From positions 1-64,000 of the forward strand of contig CAWZYM010000278.1 in the NCBI GenBank assembly GCA_963966185.1: DNA of 64,000 nt. The letters run 5' to 3'. This DNA is from Rhabditoides inermis. Lineage: Eukaryota > Nematoda > Chromadorea > Rhabditida > Rhabditidae. This document shows positions 11,836-25,604 of this stretch, one piece after another. The translations under genes were made by a program, and so were the position numbers. Position 1 is the first letter of the stretch. The number at the start of each line of letters is the position of its first letter. Under the pieces are notes generated by a model. It did no database searches. It was given only the letters and a program-made list of their open reading frames with translations, and was not told the DNA's origin.

Positions 11836-13150
11836 ATGCCCAACATACCGACTATGCGATTATCGCAAAGAACCAGGACCCGATACATGTCCTACAATGT
11901 CCGTTCTGCCAGAAGCTTTGCAGACCGGAGCCTGCTCTCGGAGGAGCTCGAGCGGCACGGAGTGGACGTGGCGATGCTGCAGGAGACCCGAATCGACCGG
12001 ACGTGCTGCGATTCCTTGCGGTACAAGTACTACAGCGCACTGCCCACTTCCAGGGCGGTGTGCGGGGTGACTGTCGCCATCTCCACCTCCGCCAACGTCA
12101 ACGTGCTCGCCATCAACCCTCTCTCGCCCCGACTCATCTACGTGGATGCAGAAGTACGAGGAAAGAAGACCCGCATCGTGTCGGCGCATGCGCCAACCGA
12201 GGATGCTGAGGAGGTGGAGAAGGACAAGTTCTTTGACGAGCTGGCCAAGATTGTGAGATCGGCCGGCAAGTCAGAACTCGTCCTCGGACTTGACTCGAAC
12301 AGCCGCGTGGCTGCCGACGCCAGTCCAGCAATGGGCAGGTGGAGGCGTGCTGCCGACTGCACAAGCGACAACTGTCAGCGGATAGCGGATCTGCTAGAGA
12401 GTTACGACCTTATCGTCGCGTCGGCCTGGAAGCGCAACCGTCCCTGGCAGCGCGCAACCTGGAGGAAGAACTGCATCGGGAGGCCGCACCAGATCGACTA
12501 CCTGCTCGTCAAGAAGAGCCAGGCCGGCGCCGTCCTCTCCAGCAAGAGCCTGCCGGACTTCAAATACGACTCGGATCACATCCCCGTGGTTCTTGTCGTG
12601 AGTGGATCCGGAATGCGCCGTCGCTCGTTCTACCAGAAAAGACCGCCCCGCCTCGACTCTCGCCTGCTGATCACGGTGACGTGCGCGCGGACTACCGAGG
12701 GATAGTGGAGAAGAATCTGCAGGAGAGGCAGAAGAAAGGAGCAACAGATGCTGACTCGTGGACGGCTGCAGTTCAGCAGGCAGCCAAGGAGGCGATTCCA
12801 ACTCTGAAGGTGGAGAAGAAGCACGATGGAGCGTCAGTGAAGGAATCCTTGTGCTACGCGAGCATGCTGCTGGCGAAGCAGAGAGGAAAGCTGAAGGCCT
12901 ACCGTCAACTCAAGGCGGAGCTGCGGAGGATTCGGAAGGAGCAGTGGGAGGAGGAATGGATGAGGAGGAGCAAGGAGTTCGAGGACGCTTGGGAAAGACA
13001 GGATGCCCGCACGGCATTCTCCCTGCTGAAGCGGTACAGCGGGAAGTGGAGCAGGACGACGCCCGTCATCTCTGACGGCGTGTCACTCGTCACCGGGGAA
13101 GCAGCGTGCGCGGTGTGGGCTGGTCACTTCGACCGCCTACTCAACCAGCC
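11836..13150 (+). pseudogene. RTE-type LINE fragment: endonuclease plus linker (copy 2)
   Basis: Copy of 1013-2327 with the same frameshift and the same end point before the RT domain. I see no change that would restore the frame. The motifs are those of the first copy. Confidence 0.8.
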
Positions 13151-13418
13151 GCAATCACAGGCACATTATTGCGAAAATAGGCGAGAGCTGTCATTGAAAA
13201 ATCGTTGGGCTACGGTGTATTTTGGGTCTATCGATGCTATAGAAGCTCGAACACGCGAGTGGAAAACGAAATAGTGTGCTAGAAACAGTGACAAAACTAA
13301 AACTTTATTCACAACAAATTTCCTAACAACTACTGTACTTGTCTTTATACATTCCGATTAAGTGCCGTCAATATCTTAATTCAACAGCGTTTCTAAGTGT
13401 AATTTGTATATATGCGGA

Positions 13419-13996
13419 CTAATCAAAGTCGACGAGTTGGTAGTTGTATGTCTCCCACTGATCCGCAATCCAATTCGCGTAGCGTCTGGAAAAAGCTTTA
13501 AAATACAGTAACCCTAAAGCTACCGTACCTGATGCAAGTATCGTACAGATGAGCGGCTTCACCGACTATCGGCAGGAGAAGGTAGATGGAGGTGAGGAGA
13601 CGGAAGAAATACATCATTGGAGTCTGCTCCTGGCTGAAACACGTACAGTAACCACATTCAAGTTACAGTACTCCGTGTACTTACTACAGTATGCCTTCGA
13701 CCACGAGCGACCCCGCCTGCAGGATCCAGTACTTCATCCAGAACTCGTTCTTCTCCCTCTGCTCCAGGTTCACAGCCGTGATAGAATAGCAGGCGGGGAT
13801 GATCCAACCCTATAGGTATACGGTAGAGAACAGTACATCTACAGCATCCCTAGGTACCGTACCACAATGAGTGCGAGCATTTTGACGATTCCACTGGTCG
13901 CCACGGCGACAATAGCGATGAATATGAGTCACGAGACCATTGCCTCGCGGCGCATTGGGATAGCAGACTCGAGTGAGCGGAACCTGCGGGGAGGGA

Positions 13997-14055
<59 letters not shown>

Positions 14056-14847
14056 CCTACATCATCTGCAGGTTCTCATTGTTCTGGTCGTACAGAGCAT
14101 TGCATTGGTCGTACAGAGCGTGCAGAGTGGAAGGAGCCACGTCAAGCCACCTGAATACAATATTTTCACATGTTCAGTGATGTTTCCCCCAACTCACCCA
14201 TTGATCTGCTGCACCCGCTGCGGTCCCACGCTGCCCGCCGTCGGTACAGCTAAATTTCAATGTACCGTAACCCTACAGTAACCCTCTCGTACCACTCGGT
14301 GCGCCCATCATTCCGCGCAGCCATCCGCCCCACGACGCAGCCTGCTGTTGCTGCGGCTGCGACGGCACACGCTTCCGCCGGCGGGTGGTACTGTAAGGTT
14401 ACTGTTAGGTATACGGTAGCTTACAGTACCTCCATTCTTTGGGCTTGAGCTTGCGCAGACTGCCGCCGGGACGGGGCGAGCGAGTGGGCGTCGTGGCGGG
14501 CGCGGTCGCGGAAAGCTGATATCGATCGGTTATCGATTGGTTATCGATCGATACCTGCGAGGGAGTGGCGGGTGCGGACTCGACGGGGGGCATGGGAGCG
14601 GAGGGACTCGAGGTGCTCTTCGGTGGTTTCTCCTTGTGCGACGAGGAACTGTCTCGGGTGGAAGGTGTCTGAAAACACGAAGAGTCAAATGGTAACGCAT
14701 TCGGAAGAGGTGAGCAGTTGGCGGACGAAGAGAGGAGTGAGAGAGAGGAAAGGAGAGAAAGAAAGAGGATTGAGAAATATAAGGATATAGGTACAACAGG
14801 AGAGGGAGAAGAGAGGGAGAGATCACCGACAAACTCACGTCAACCAT
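13419..14847 (-). pseudogene. REEP / TB2-DP1-HVA22 family gene, 10 exons, one in-frame TGA (copy 2)
   Basis: Copy of 2596-4028 with the same ten exons; the TGA is at 13929-13931. The only difference I see is a shorter CT tract in intron 6. No coding change from copy 1 is visible. Confidence 0.8.
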
Positions 14848-17105
14848 TATCGACCGTGCGGCGCGACGGTGGAAAGAAAAGTGACCACTTCTGAACCCAA
14901 ACAACCATCATTTCATTTCTCTGAACCTCAAACGTGTCGTCATCATTCTCGCTTTCACGTTCCGCAAACTGACTGAGTGAGACGCAGAATCTAACCGCGG
15001 GCGAACCATGCCCACTAAAATTAGAAACGGCAAACTTCGTTAAAACATGTAAGTGTGAACCAATTTATTGACTTGTGTGTTTTGTAAATTTTTTTATGTA
15101 TAGTTGTTTTTTCACAGTTTGACGATTTTTCTCAAAAAAAAAATGAATTGAAAAAAGCACACTGCTCAAGTTTTTGTTTATATCGTTACCAACTAGTTGA
15201 ATAGTGTACTCTGACAACACAACAGAATGCTTTCTGGTCAATCATTGATAAAATCATTGTGAATGATCTGAATATGAGTCCGTTATATTTGTGAGATTTC
15301 TGTCTGTAAATCTGCATGTTCTGTCTGTGAGTGACAAGAGCGGATCTCCGTAGTGGGCACGCTGCCAATGCCGAGAATGCAGCTCGGAGACATAAGCGCA
15401 AATGAACAGCGCCTTGCCACATGCTTTATGGCTCAGTGCATGTGCGCTGCATTGTGGCCCTGACATTCGCGGGTTCGATTCCTGTCGCCGCCAAAATGTT
15501 TTGTTCGTGTGAAAATGAGGAGTTATGGCAGGTTGTGGCAGAATTAAGTCGCCACTGTTCCTTTAAGGCGTCGTGAAGGAGTGTGAAAAAGAAATCGATC
15601 AGTATCCAGCTTGCTCTTAGTGTTAGATATCTATAATCTATAGCTTGGATGTCGGTCTCCTGACCTGAGTCTCTACACCGCCTCGCACGGTCTGACACTC
15701 AGGACTCAGGTCGAACAAGTGTGAGTCGTCAATAGATAGCAGATTGCACAGACCGACAACTTCCGTTTCCTTGGTTCGTGAATTATCAAAAATGTGGAGG
15801 AAGGATCTGGAGGCGTCGATAGTATATGCTGCCCACCCACCCCTTAGTGTCATGACACCACGTGCTAGCCCCATAAAGCGTGTGTTGCATCTGGAAAACC
15901 ATCTGATTATGACAGACCGCGCTCACACTTTAACCGCCGGAGTGGAGACTAGCGCTCTGGCGCGCTGTCGCGCGCCTCCGCACTAGGTATACAAAATAGA
16001 AAAATAGTAGAATAGTTCGTCTTGAATGTTTGATAGTTGATTGCTCTCTAATGACTCTTGCGATATTACATACACAAGGGTTGTAGTTGAAGTGTTCAAG
16101 TTCTATGTAATTTGCATATGTAGCTTAATTTTTTTGTTTTTGCTAACCATCTCTCCTACTTCTTTTCTACTTATTTTATGTTTCACAGATGTACACCGCC
16201 CCATCTCTTTTTCCTCTACACTGTTTGTATAATTTTGCGGTAGTTCCAATGCATCAACGGGGAGCCGAGGTGAGTGCGCTCAGGTTGCCAAGTTGGCGAG
16301 TCAGTGGGCGGAGCCTGTGTGATAATGGCGGATCGCGGCGATCGATCCCCATTCTAGGGCTCGCTTTTTGGCCGCCCACCCACCCACTAAAAAGCTCGCA
16401 TCTATGAGACACACTACCACCCACCCACCCAGTGTGTAATGTCAAGCGGAATAACCTATAAGGACATATGTGGACGCTTTGATGATGATGTGCGATGATT
16501 TCAGTTCGCACGGGCGAGGCGAGGATAGGCGCGAGGGGTGGCCGCGCCTGGACGGACTACTCGCAGACGACCGTCGCCCCACCAACCAGCTACCCATAGA
16601 GTAGGTAGCCACATACACGGTAGACACACGATAGTTGAATACAAGTAATAGTCGTACAGTGGCTATCAGCAGCCACGTGATTACGGTAGCATGTATTCAT
16701 TGCGAGTGTCGTATTGTATGTGGTAATATTTCACGTTCAATGACAATAAACGCTGAAATATAGCAAGTGTGATGTGTTTGCGTGCAATTTAATCCTTTCA
16801 GCACATCGCACATGGTTGCGTTTTCAGCGGATGCGTCAGCACCTCCACCCCACAAGGCTACAGGAGCGGTCGACTACGCGGGCGATGAACAACGAGCGCC
16901 CAACCCTCGAGGGGTCGCCTCGACCGGAACGACCGTCAAACCATTGTACTGTAGCGTGTTGATGCATTGTGGCGACTCAGATAAAGGACCCTTCCCTCCC
17001 TGTCTGGTTGAATGCTTGGAACGGGGTAAAATTCGCGTTATACCGTAGCGTAGCGGAGTTATAAGTACTACTTTCCATCCTATCTCCCTCCTCCTCCCCC
17101 CCCGC

Positions 17106-17145
<40 letters not shown>

Positions 17146-18868
17146 TCGACACAGTTCTACTCTCCCCTATCTCTCCTCTGTCTCTCTCTTCTCCCTCTCC
17201 CACTGTCTCGCTATCTCATTCTCTCTTTCTTTTTCTCTCTCAGTATTTTATTCTTCTAGAAACAGTATTATATTCTCTATTGTCTACTGTCGTTTTTCTA
17301 GAGACAATACTAATACTATGCTCTTGTTTGTCTACTTTTTTACTGTGACAACAACTTTCTAGAGACATTACTATGTTTTCTTCTGTCTACTTCACCTCTC
17401 GTCACCTCTTCCACTCTCACTCTCACATCTGCAGTAATCACTATCATTGCGACTTTCGAGAGACAGTTATGTCTACTCTCCCTTCTATAATAATAGGTTT
17501 TTTCTATAATAATATAGGGGTACACAGAGAGAAATACAACATGACGAAAAGAGAGTGTAAGCAGCACTTGTCGACGTTGACAGACCCTCGTCGACCCGGT
17601 ACAACTACGCTTTCCAGAGATCAGTTTTTTAACCTCAGGGCGAATCGAGCGAGCCGATCGAAGATACCGCTGGAGATGCCGACGTTGTCATGGACTAGGA
17701 CTTCTGCCCCCGGCCCGCTAGCACTGTTGTTCAGGTCGGTTCCACTGTTTTTGAAGTTTCGCAGTTTTCCCCTTCCCCAATCACTAGTGTTGTTCCATGT
17801 GCAAATTTTCTGCTGCTAAACGCGCGCTCAGTTCGGAATGAGTTGTATGATTTAGATATGCAATTGAATCAGGCTAAACCTATTGTTTTCGCGATAACCG
17901 AAAGTTGGTGCAATGTTGAAGATAATATGAGTATGTACCCCTCAGCAGATTATCCGGCGCGTGTACCCCTCAGCAGATTATCCACAATCAATGCCTCCAT
18001 ACTCACTGCGACTCAAGGCGCTCAATCTGACCACGCTGTGTGAGAGACGCGCACGCTCCGATCTCATTCTTGCGCACAAGATGTACAGGGGCAAAGTGAG
18101 CACTAAATTCTCGCAACTGTTCCGTCTCAAACCTTCGGTGCAAATCACCCAGGTTAAGCAGGCATGGGTCTTTTTCGCTGCAAGTCAAAGCGACCCGTTC
18201 AACGCTTCTCCACAATTACTACACGTTGCGAGTCGCGCGACACATTAGTTTGCTCACGAAAGCCTATCCTCGCATCTTTTCTCTCAAGCATTCTCTCTTC
18301 TGTCGTCGCATTTCGAAGATAGATCTCTATAAGACACTAAAACTCTCCATCTGATTTGTATGGTCGTGTGTCGATCTTGCTGCCAGCCGGGTGAGTTTTC
18401 ACGACATGAGCCGATGAGATCTACGCACCCACACTATCTGAAACCACGCCACCGCCGACCGATGACTGAACACCGTCGAGCGTTGTCCAAATCGCCTACA
18501 CCTCTGACCCATGCCACCAGACAAGCTGCCACTTATCACACACCACACCTATACCTGTTATAAGTACCAGCCAACATCCTTTTTTTATATTTTCATCGAG
18601 ATATTCCTTGATCATTCTGTTCTGTATTATCAGCCTTTGTAGATTGGTTACTTAGGCAAGAGAGAAGTCTCCACTGTCGAAACGTGCCCCGTCCTTCACA
18701 CGCATGTCTCTTATTGCGTACGCGGTTCGAAAAAAAAAACGGGTTTCGACAACTCGGACAGTCAGAATTCTTGTGACGTACGACCCAGTGGATCACGAGA
18801 CAAACTCGGCCGCTCGATTTGTCTCGTGGCTCACGAGACAAACTCGGCGGCTTGATTTGTCTCGTGGC

Positions 18869-19374
18869 TTGTGTTTGGACCAAATTACCGGTTTATTTCT
18901 GGTTAACCAGAAATTTGGCGCCCTTTTCAAAACCAGCGTCATTTAAAACCAGAAAAAATTGGCCAGGTCATTGGCCGGACCAGATATTTCTGGTTTTCGG
19001 TCGAAAAAACCAGAAATTTCTGGTTCTGGTTTTCATTTGGCCAGTACTGGTTTTGGTTTGGCGGTCGTTCGAGAAATGTGACGTCTCATTGTCATTTAGC
19101 CATGAAATGTCCTCATCATACCTCATCTCATTCGAGAATCGAGAAATGATATTGACCGGTCCAAAGAACCAGAGGTACAAACTACAAAACCAGAAATTTC
19201 TGGTTTTTTGAAAACCAGAAATTTCTGGTTCTGGTTCTGGTTTGGCCAGATTTCTCAAAACCGGTTTATTTTGGCCGGTCATTTCTCTGGCCAACCAGAA
19301 AATAACCGGTCATTGGTTTTATTTTGGCCGGTCATTCGACCAGAAATCTGGTCGATAAATTGGTCCAAACACTA
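18869..19374 (+). mobile_element. hAT-type MITE, copy 2
   Basis: Same insertion as 8048-8553, carried along by the segmental duplication; it has the same 8-bp flanks. Confidence 0.85.
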
Positions 19375-19887
19375 CTCGTGGCTCAAGCGACAAACTCGGC
19401 GGCTTGATTTGTCTCGTGGCTCAAGCGACAAACTCGGCCGCCCGATTTGTCGCGTCCGCTGTTACACGATTAAATGTTTCTGGCAAAACATCCGCCGCCG
19501 GCGGGAATCGAACCAGCGACATTCAGATCTGCGCGCGCGCCATAGACCACTACACCATCCGACCATGTGCGGTGCATGAATGAAAGCGGTCATGAGTGAC
19601 GAGTGCGCGCAAGCACTCGCAAATGTATCACTCACTCAGAATAAGCAAAATAAGGGAGAACCGAAAAGAAAGAAAGAGAGAAGAGAGAGTGAAAGTGAAA
19701 GTGAGAGAGAATGGGGAAACAGTGGGGGAGGTGAACACGATTGAGATATTGACAGCGACTAAGTCGTCACGACTACTACCCTATTTGTCACGAACAAGGC
19801 TCTTCGCATATCACTACAAGATTACAAAGAAAGGAAGAAGTGTAGATGTACAAGGAAACAGTTTTAAAGCGAAGACCATTTGAGCTG

Positions 19888-20286
19888 GCTCATATTGAAC
19901 TCTCGAAAAGGTTAGGTTATGATTGGTTCTATAGGATTCGGATCAATTCTGATACGTGATGTGTATCACATACTGCTTCTCTGACTACGTACTATACGAA
20001 GCAGGCGTTCATACTCTGTCGAGCAGGCGTTCATACTATTCAGGAGAACCCTTTCTACAATCGTACACACATACACACTGTCCGTGAGCTGATCAACAAA
20101 TGCCTATCGCTTCAACCTTCTGGACTATGAAAAATCATACGATTCAGTTGAATTTAACGCTGAAAAATCGAAAATGTCGAACGCTAGAAACCGATTGACA
20201 CTAACGATACACATCACGTATCAGAGTTGATCCTAATCCTATAGAATCAATCCTAACCTAACCTTTTTTGAGAGTTCAATATGAGC
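19888..20286. mobile_element. Foldback MITE with about 80-bp inverted arms
   Basis: The left arm starts GCTCATATTGAACTCTC and continues through GGTTAGGTTATGATT to GATACGTGATGTGTATC; the right arm (to 20286) is its imperfect reverse complement. No coding content. I find no convincing target duplication. Only the left arm exists in copy 1 of the unit, where the duplication ends at 9153. Confidence 0.75.
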
Positions 20287-20559
20287 AACGCTACTCGCTA
20301 CAGCATGTTGCAACGCCTGTGTTGCCGGACCACTCAATATAGGAGAAATTGCGGCAGCACACACTATTAATCACATACCAGGTCAATCAATACGGTAACA
20401 ATAACGGTATCACCCGAGGGGTGAATGATACCACGGTACGCTGTGAATGATACTGCAAAACGACTTGATGTTTTCGAATAGAGTTCAGCCGTGTCGTTTT
20501 CGCATTCGTATCCATCTCGTTTTGAAAATGAGGTTGAGTAGATGTTCAATATCAACACT

Positions 20560-21165
20560 ACTAAATACTTTCATGAGAATTTCAAACACATAGATATTTC
20601 GATGAAAAGATGAGTTCTACTCGCTGTCAATATCTCAATCGTGTTCACCTCCCCCACTGTTTCCCCCATTCTCTCTCTCACTCTTCTCTCTCTCTCTTTC
20701 TTTCTCTTCGGTTCTCCCTTATTTTGCTTATTCTGAGTGAGTGATACATTTGCGAGTGCTTGCGCGCACTCGTCACTCATGACCGCTTTCATTCATGCAC
20801 CGCACATGGTCGGATGATCTAGTGGTCTATGGCGCGCGCGCAGATCTGAACGTCGCTGGTTCGATTCCCGCCGGCGGCGGATGTTTTGCCAGAAACATTT
20901 AATCGTGTAACAGCGGACGCGACAAATCGGGCGGCCGAGTTTGTCGCTTGAGCCACGAGACAAATCAAGCCGCCGAGTTTGTCTCGTGAGCCACGAGACA
21001 AATCAAGCCGCCGAGTTTGTCGCTTGAGCCACGAGACAAATCAAGCCGCCGAGTTTGTCTCGTGAGCCACGAGACAAATCGAGCGGCCGAGTTTGTCTCG
21101 TGATCCACTGGGTCGTACGTCACAAGAGTTCTGACTGTCCGAGTTGTCGAAACCCGAATGTTTTT
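20560..21165 (+). mobile_element. tRNA-derived SINE block, inverted copy without the hAT MITE
   Basis: tRNA-like head at about 20805-20881 (GATCTAGTGGTC, then GGTTCGATTCC), followed by GACAAATC...CCGAGTTTGTC minisatellite units to about 21110. The CT-rich sequence before the head matches the GA-rich sequence at 8850-8900. It shows the SINE block without the MITE. Confidence 0.7.
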
Positions 21166-21654
21166 TTTTTGTTTTACGAATCTACACGACAATTCATTTA
21201 GTTTTCTATAACCACGCAGTTTGCCCTATTGTACTGAACAATTTGAGCGCACTTCAATTACATACTTGAAAGCACGAAAAAAGTATTTTTAGACGCCTTA
21301 TACGATGAAAAACCCCTACGAGCCCTCACGCCGCGCCATGCGTTTTTTACGTTTTTATTTATTTATTTATGTTATATATAACTAATTACACATGGCGTAT
21401 TCTATTTGTATAGTTTCAGTTCGGGTATGATTGTAATGTGTGCGCGGTGCTGTGCTGCGAGGGACTTGAGCTGATGTTCAGCTTCTCCACAAGATTAAAC
21501 AGGGTAACCACGAATTCGTCTAGTTCAAGGTATGCAAGGTTTATAATATCTGTGTAGGACAGTGGCGACGTATTATGTGTATTTACTATTAGTGCAAGTT
21601 TTGGAGAAAAAAAAACTAGTTAAAAAAAACGTCCACTATTACCGCGCATTTCAA
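21166..21654. other. Intergenic A/T-rich stretch
   Basis: Nothing coding is recognised. It contains a TTTATTTA run near 21355 and the start of the LINE-related tract at its end. Confidence 0.5.
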
Positions 21655-22180
21655 TAGTGGACGTCTGGGAACAAACCGCGGACATGGTCTGAAACTTGTG
21701 AGCAGTGCACGCACCCACCTATCACAATCTTCTTTTCTCTTCCGAGTACACAATTTATGGAATAAGCTGCCTAGTCACATTGTCCTTGTGTCAGACAGAA
21801 GCGCATTCAAAGTCGGTGTCACCAAGTTTATAAAGTCTCAAATAAATCAACTGAACATTGTAGATCCAACTAGAATATAGTCATAAACGTGCTCTTGCCA
21901 TCATTTGTAGAGTGGAGAGGGGAATGAATCAGTGGGAGGGTCTATCCCACCGGCCGCGAACCCCATTCTGGTAAGTGGTATGAAAGGTTTCCTACCCCCG
22001 CATACGCTGCTCTAATCAACAGTGTCTGGGGGCAGGAAATCCCTTGGTCTGTCTGCGCATCGTCTGGGCAAGGATCGAGTAGCCTCAGAACCCTGTCGAA
22101 ACTCCTCTTAGTTCTGTACCGCGCATTTCAACCATATTGTATCGCTACCATAACTATGTATGAATAAAGATATATATATA
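21655..22180 (+). mobile_element. LINE 3' end with (TA)n tail
   Basis: Encodes the C-terminal post-RT end of a LINE (SSFLFRVHNLWNKLPSHI, ending NIVDPTRI, TAG), followed by a 3' UTR that ends GAATAAAGATATATATATA. A near-identical copy in the other orientation is at 56323-56900. The 5' part is truncated, as after incomplete target-primed reverse transcription. Confidence 0.8.
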
Positions 22181-22315
22181 CTAGTGCAATGACATACCGA
22201 ATACTATCTGTGGGGGTTTGCGTATATTATATATGCCTGTATATATGTCGTATATATGCCTTTTTTTGTTTCGTGTGTTTCTTATATTCGAATGCATTTA
22301 TGTGTATTGTTTCAG

Positions 22316-22409
22316 TACGAGTATGACTACGGTCCTGGGATCGCGTGGCGTGACGCGCGGTCAGATCTTCCGCCACTACGAGTTCAAGGAGGAGCAGCGC
22401 TTGTACAAG
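22316..22409 (+). CDS. Unidentified exon
   Basis: Bounded by TTGTTTCAG and GTAAGC and open in a frame giving VLGSRGVTRGQIFRHYEFK. GC content is higher than in the flanking A/T-rich sequence. A second block from 22640 continues in phase 0. I do not recognise the family; it is probably a fragment of a host gene. Confidence 0.45.
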
Positions 22410-22639
22410 GTAAGCGCGATTGTAATGTATGTATAGAAGAAAGTGTGAACATTATTGGTGAGTATTTTTAGTTCTCATGCAAGCTATATACACATATATC
22501 ACACATACCGTATACCAGTAGCTGATCACACTGCACTACACGCATTTCCAAATCGCCTTTCTTTCTTGATTTTTTCTCGTTTTCTATTACGATAATTTGG
22601 TTGCTATTGCACTGTTTGTTCCTCAAAATTTTTTTATAG

Positions 22640-22764
22640 GACGACTACCGGAGGAAGGCGCGGGGCGGCGTGATCGGCGACCGGCGGCGAGTACGGGCTG
22701 TTCGGCAGGACAAGCAGCGTACCCCCCTTCCCATCATGTTCCTCGTTTTGTTAGTGTATCATTG
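22640..22764 (+). CDS. Unidentified exon following 22316-22409
   Basis: Begins after TTTTTTTATAG and continues the previous exon with DDYRRKARGGVIGDRRR, then a less convincing tail to a TGA at 22762-22764. GC-rich in an A/T-rich surrounding. It may be the last exon or a decayed fragment. Confidence 0.4.
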
Positions 22765-23027
22765 ATTGTTTGATTGATTTGTGTCGATTGATCGTGGTTT
22801 ATTTCATAAAACGTATTTGGAAAGTGGTCATGAATATCTTGTTGATACTTGTTATAGAATGTTTGGTAAAACCACGTGTTTGAGTGTAACTTTAAATATA
22901 AAATGGTTCATATTCTAATAAAAAAACAGTCACTCGGTATGACGAGTGGGCGGGGCTTACGATTGCGCGGCAAATTTGAAAATTTTGTTGCAACTGGTGA
23001 CGGTAAGTCGCCTCTGTTCCTTTAAAG

Positions 23028-25136
23028 ATGTCTCGCCCACTTCGATTGATTACTGCATATCGCACACCTGGCTCATCGCCACAAATCAAGCTAGCAGGAA
23101 CAAAACTTATTCATGAAATTCAGTCACTTCTCTTACCTGATACTCATAGTCACATAATTCAAGGAGATTTCAATGCGCCATCGGTCGACTGGAATTCGTT
23201 CCGGGCGACTGAGGCGTTTGATCGATCTTTGATGAACTTCGTCTCACTCCACTCCCTTTCTCAAATGGTTCGCCATGCGACGATGGTGAGACGAGTGGGG
23301 CGAAGGCTCTCGACATCGTTCTCACTGATTCCATATCGCTTTTCCAATGTGTCCGTGTGATGCCGCGTTTTTCTGTCTGCGATCACTTGCCCGTTGAGTA
23401 TCGGCTGCGACTCGGGGTGAGTGAGGCCGCCGGAGAGAGGCCGCGTTTCGCATATCGGAGGGCGAATTGGAATGAGATAAACAAAACCATTGCTTGTACT
23501 GATTGGACACTTGCCTTTATAGGACTGACATTAGAACAGGCTACCGCGCTTTTCAACCAGCGATAGCAACACCTTATCCACACTCACATTCCCGTTCTGC
23601 CCCCGTATAGAAATACTAACCTTCCCAGTCATATTCTCAAATTGAAACGCGCAGCTCTTAAGTATTCGATTAGACAGCCTTCCAGCCGTGCTTCGGACAG
23701 AGCACAAAATAAACTACGAAAGGCGTTATTCTCTTAGAACTGCAAACGCGAGGCGAGATTAATCACTGGTAGCAACAAGCGCGCGCTATTTCGGGATGTA
23801 CGCGCCAAACTGTTCCCTGGTGATGGTGTCGCCTCGCTCTCTCGTGAGGGTCAGTTGATTCACGGGTCGAGGGAGAAGGCGGAGCTGTTCGGAGAGTGCT
23901 TTGATGCGATCTTTTCGCAGCGAAGTCCTATCCCTGCGGGTGCGCCTCTTCCTTGTGCTGTCAGTCAGCTCTCCACCATTGAGATTTCGTATGCACATGT
24001 ACACAAAACTATTTCCAAAGTAGCATCTAAAATGAACACGAGCCCTGACTATATTTCGCATGCCTTTTTGAAAAATACGGTTGATACGATTTTGGTCCCA
24101 CTCTCTATTCTTTTTTCAATGTCTACTTCCGTATGCAATGTCCCTGAGATTTGGAAACTGGCCTATATAAAACATCTTTATAAAAACGGGGCTCGTGATT
24201 ATCCACTCAACTACCGGCCTATCAGCCTTATAAGTAGTGTTGCGAAAGTTCTGGAACGCATATGCGTCAAGCAAATTACGGAATTTCTTCAGAGGAATTC
24301 GCTTCTCACATCTAGGCAATTTGGCTTTCGCAAGAATAGATCCACAAACGCTCAACTTATTGAGTGTCATACTCACTGGTTAAAACACCTATCTAATGGA
24401 ATGGTTATCGATTGTATATACTTTGATTTCAAGACGGCATTCGATACTATTAATCACAACTTGCTATACAAAAAGTTGCATTCGCTGAGAATTTGCGGTA
24501 ACGTATTGGGATGGATTAGAAGTTTCTTGACCGACCGTCGCCAACAAGTAATGGTCGGTGATGAGCTTTCCTCTCCACGGCTTGTCAGCTGTGGTGTACC
24601 ACAGGGGTTTTGCCTAGGTCCCATACTGTTCAATGTCTATGTTTCATGGAAGTCATGGAAGTCTATATTAATGATATCATCTTCAATCTTCCCGACTATG
24701 TTGAGTGTGCGCTTTACGCCGATGATTTGAAAATTTCCTTCGCATTTGATGCGAATGATCCTTCCGCCCAGCATGAATTTCAAGTAGCAATTGATTCAGT
24801 CGCATGGTGGTCCCTTCAGTGGGGTTTACAAATATCTACTCAGAAAACACAGATACTGCATATAGGACGTCGTAATCCCAGACATGAGTATTCCGCACAC
24901 GGCCCAACTCTCGCCCCTGCCGATACTGTCAGGGATTTAGGCGTCTCTATCAGCAGTTCTCTTGTCTTTGACGATCACCATTCCAACATTGTTCAGAATA
25001 CGCTTCACTCCATAAACGACTTTCTGCGCGTATATCGTACTCGCAATCTCACTGTTCTTAAAGTCGCATACGTAACCTATTTTAGGTGCAAACTTGAGTA
25101 TTGTACAGAATTATGGAATCCTAAAGAATTGGGGTC
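23028..25136 (+). pseudogene. CR1-like LINE, 5' part (endonuclease and RT)
   Basis: Endonuclease motifs (IIQGDFNAPSVDW, then VCDHLPVEYRLRLG after a frameshift near 23290) precede the RT: NYRPISLISSVAKVLERI, RQFGFRKNRSTNAQ, FDFKTAFDTINH, GVPQGFCLGPILFNVY and the catalytic LYADDLKIS at about 24712-24738. Near 24640 a short duplication (CATGGAAGT twice) splits the RT frame between FNVY and INDI. The frame then runs through ILHIGRR and VRDLGVSISSS to TELWNPKELG, where an LTR element interrupts it. The remainder resumes at 27468. The several frameshifts make this copy inactive. Confidence 0.8.
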
Positions 25137-25366
25137 TATCATACCCTACCATTTACACCCCATTAGAATAGAATACATTCCTCCTTATCACTGTAGTATA
25201 TAGGCTTGCGTTGATGCAAGATAAAGGAGTCCCTCGCATGGTCCTATCTTGTACATGGGGGCTCATCGGGTAGTGTAGCTATGAGAGTCGCAGGAGGACC
25301 AGAAATGGTGTTGTCCTGAGGCACCACGGATGTACCAAAGGGAATCATACTAAGGCGCGTATGATA
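25137..25366 (+). repeat. 5' LTR
   Basis: 230 bp, TATCATAC...GTATGATA, followed directly by the presumed tRNA primer binding site. Confidence 0.85.
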
Positions 25367-25604
25367 TGGAGGTCCCGAGGTTCTATTTCTGGTCTAACTC
25401 CCTTCTTATTCCCACTGAAATAACTGGTAGTGTGCAGGCCAACACACCGTGATGTTGTTTTATACGTATGTACTTCGATTATTATGCATTGTGATGTTGT
25501 GGCGGCATAGATGAAGGTGTAAGCGTGAGCTTAAAAAAACTTTAAAAAAAAAGCTTCGTGATGAGGAAGACGAGATGCCTCAACCGATGGCCCGTGTATG
25601 CCTT

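Larger units (their letters stand above)
10824..19974. repeat. Composite segmental duplication unit, copy 2
   Basis: Second near-identical copy of 1-9153, in the same orientation. The same frameshift in the LINE endonuclease reading frame, the same in-frame TGA in the REEP-like gene and the same target duplications around the hAT MITE are shared. The duplication therefore happened after all of those events. The right edge is where copy 1 leaves the MITE at 9153. Confidence 0.93.
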
